From NCBI GenBank assembly GCA_937885235.1, contig CAKZZK010000054.1, positions 1-8,119 of the forward strand: a DNA stretch of 8,119 nt. Direction: 5' to 3'. The notes under the pieces are model-generated. The model saw nothing but the letters and a program-made list of their open reading frames with translations, did no database searches and was not told the DNA's origin. The translations under genes were made by a program, and so were the position numbers. Positions 7,361 through 8,119 of the stretch are shown one piece after another (within the stretch, counting starts at the first letter, position 1; each line of letters starts with the position of its first letter). The stretch comes from an uncultured Treponema sp. Its GTDB lineage: Bacteria; Spirochaetota; Spirochaetia; Treponematales; Treponemataceae.

Positions 7361-7948
7361 ATGGATACGAATATGAATGATGGTGAAAAAATTATTATTA
7401 CATTTTGTAAAATAATTATCGGTTCTTTGATTTCACTTTTATTGTCGGCTTTGTTAATTATTGTATATGCTTTCTCTCTTTCTTTCAGTGACGAAAAATT
7501 GAAATTAACATTGGAATATACTTTGTCTGTTTTACAGGTTGTTTTTCCCATCTTTTTAGGGTATTTGGGAATTGAAGTTTTTCGAAATCGAAATAAAGGG
7601 ACGAAATATTATTCTATGAAGTATGGACGAAAAAAGTTATTAGGTATAATGAATCCACTATTAGAGAACTATAATAGTAATAGTGCTACGGTTGAAGAAT
7701 TTATACAAGAACAAAGAGAGTCAAAGAACTATTTCAATCTTGTATTCAAATTGCAAAGTGTTGATGATGATTTTAACAAATTATGGAATGATTTTAATTA
7801 TTATTCGAATCCTATCCTAAGAATAAAACGGAGGCTGAATATTCTCGCGATTTGCGAAAGTGTGTCTTTACGAAAATTTATGACAAATATTCAGGGGTAT
7901 AAAAACTTAGCAAAATATCTTGTGATTCTTAGAAAATGGGGCAGTTAA
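7361..7948 (+). CDS. Unrecognised two-TM membrane protein
   Basis: I do not recognise this 195-residue protein. It starts with a short polar stretch, then two hydrophobic helices (about 10-42, IIITFCKIIIGSLISLLLSA and onward, and about 50-71, YTLSVLQVVFPIFLGYLGIE). A charged, Asn/Tyr/Lys-rich and probably helical cytosolic part follows (about 72-195). There is no signal-peptidase site, catalytic motif or glycan-enzyme motif. The TAGGAG ribosome site 6 bases upstream supports the start. It is the most AT-rich gene here: two 60-base stretches counted by hand gave about 20% and 27% GC. It is separated from its neighbours by spacers of 143 and 84 bases, so it may be a late insertion with its own expression. 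Small two-TM proteins with a cytosolic helical tail occur among membrane-anchored defence effectors, but nothing specific supports that role. A membrane accessory of the glycan machinery is equally possible. Confidence 0.7.
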   Translation: MDTNMNDGEKIIITFCKIIIGSLISLLLSALLIIVYAFSLSFSDEKLKLTLEYTLSVLQVVFPIFLGYLGIEVFRNRNKGTKYYSMKYGRKKLLGIMNPLLENYNSNSATVEEFIQEQRESKNYFNLVFKLQSVDDDFNKLWNDFNYYSNPILRIKRRLNILAICESVSLRKFMTNIQGYKNLAKYLVILRKWGS

Positions 7949-8032
7949 GATAGTGTCCGTTCATAAAGTAACGACAAGAGATGGCGCAGAGAGAACTTAT
8001 GATTGTTGATTGAGAGGTGCTTAATTAAAAAA

Positions 8033-8119
8033 ATGGATACTAAAATAATAAAAGAAGAATATGGAGGATATCTTCCTTTTGAATCCTGTCTGATGCATGG
8101 AAAAATATTATTAGGGGGG
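8033..8119 (+). CDS. Start of a gene cut by the right edge; possibly a DegT-like PLP enzyme
   Basis: From ATG 8033 the frame is open for 29 codons to the last base (MDTKIIKEEYGGYLPFES...). An in-frame TGA at 8000-8002 closes it upstream. A GAGAGG element at 8012-8017 is rather far from this ATG (15 bases), so the TTG codons at 8003 or 8006, which would add 10 or 9 residues, cannot be excluded. The GGYLPFE pattern near the N-terminus faintly recalls PLP-dependent DegT-like proteins of polysaccharide loci that begin with a GGY/GGF-x-x-E motif. This is inference from memory and is too short to assign a function. Confidence 0.45.
   Translation, partial: MDTKIIKEEYGGYLPFESCLMHGKILLGG

Noticed and set aside
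7949..8032. GATAGTGTCCGTTCATAAAG-like sequence as an insertion-sequence end, and the 10-codon frame at 7981-8013
   Set aside because: I found no matching inverted copy in the window, no target duplication and no transposase. The short frame has no ribosome site or recognisable product.
1..8119. CRISPR array, tRNA/rRNA genes, tandem repeats or an attachment site
   Set aside because: No regularly spaced repeats, cloverleaf-like sequence, rRNA signature or direct-repeat pair was seen on either strand.

Overview
This 8.1 kb window is part of a surface-polysaccharide cluster (LPS/O-antigen or capsule type). All recognisable genes lie on the + strand, and those up to position 7217 are packed head-to-tail like one operon. 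The organism is uncertain. GT8 transferases of the LPS type, DUF4422-GT8 fusions, a WecE/RffA-like aminotransferase and a moderately GC-rich 5' part fit an anaerobic Gram-negative-type bacterium. My guess is a Selenomonas-like Negativicute, held weakly and from family resemblance only.

Region 1 (1-3177, about half GC by eye) holds two tandem paralogous glycosyltransferase genes and an aminotransferase remnant. The first gene is cut by the left edge. Its reading frame stays open to base 3, and the residues before the apparent TTG start match the interdomain region of the second gene, so it is probably also a DUF4422-GT8 protein. The second gene shows the complete DUF4422-GT8 layout but ends abruptly before the HxxGxxKPW motif. 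At that point (about 2694-2698) the sequence changes, out of frame, to the C-terminal 160 residues of a WecE/RffA (DegT/DnrJ/EryC1) aminotransferase. This is the most striking structural feature here: two broken genes joined at nearly base precision.

Region 2 (3177-7217, clearly more AT-rich) is a tightly coupled three-gene cassette. It encodes a roughly 12-TM GT-C-like membrane protein, an ATP-grasp ligase and a GtrB/ArnC-like polyprenyl-phosphate glycosyltransferase. A coherent but inferred model is this: the GtrB-like enzyme charges undecaprenyl phosphate with a sugar, the GT-C-like protein transfers that sugar to a glycan on the outer face of the membrane, and the ATP-grasp enzyme makes an amide or peptide-like linkage on a glycan building block.

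Region 3 (7218-8119) looks less ordered. A 143-bp spacer contains two micro-ORFs and inverted repeats and is richer in GC than its flanks. It is followed by a very AT-rich gene for an unrecognised two-TM protein, an 84-bp spacer, and the first 29 codons of a gene cut by the right edge. The stepwise fall in GC from left to right suggests assembly from pieces of different origin, as is common in polysaccharide loci.
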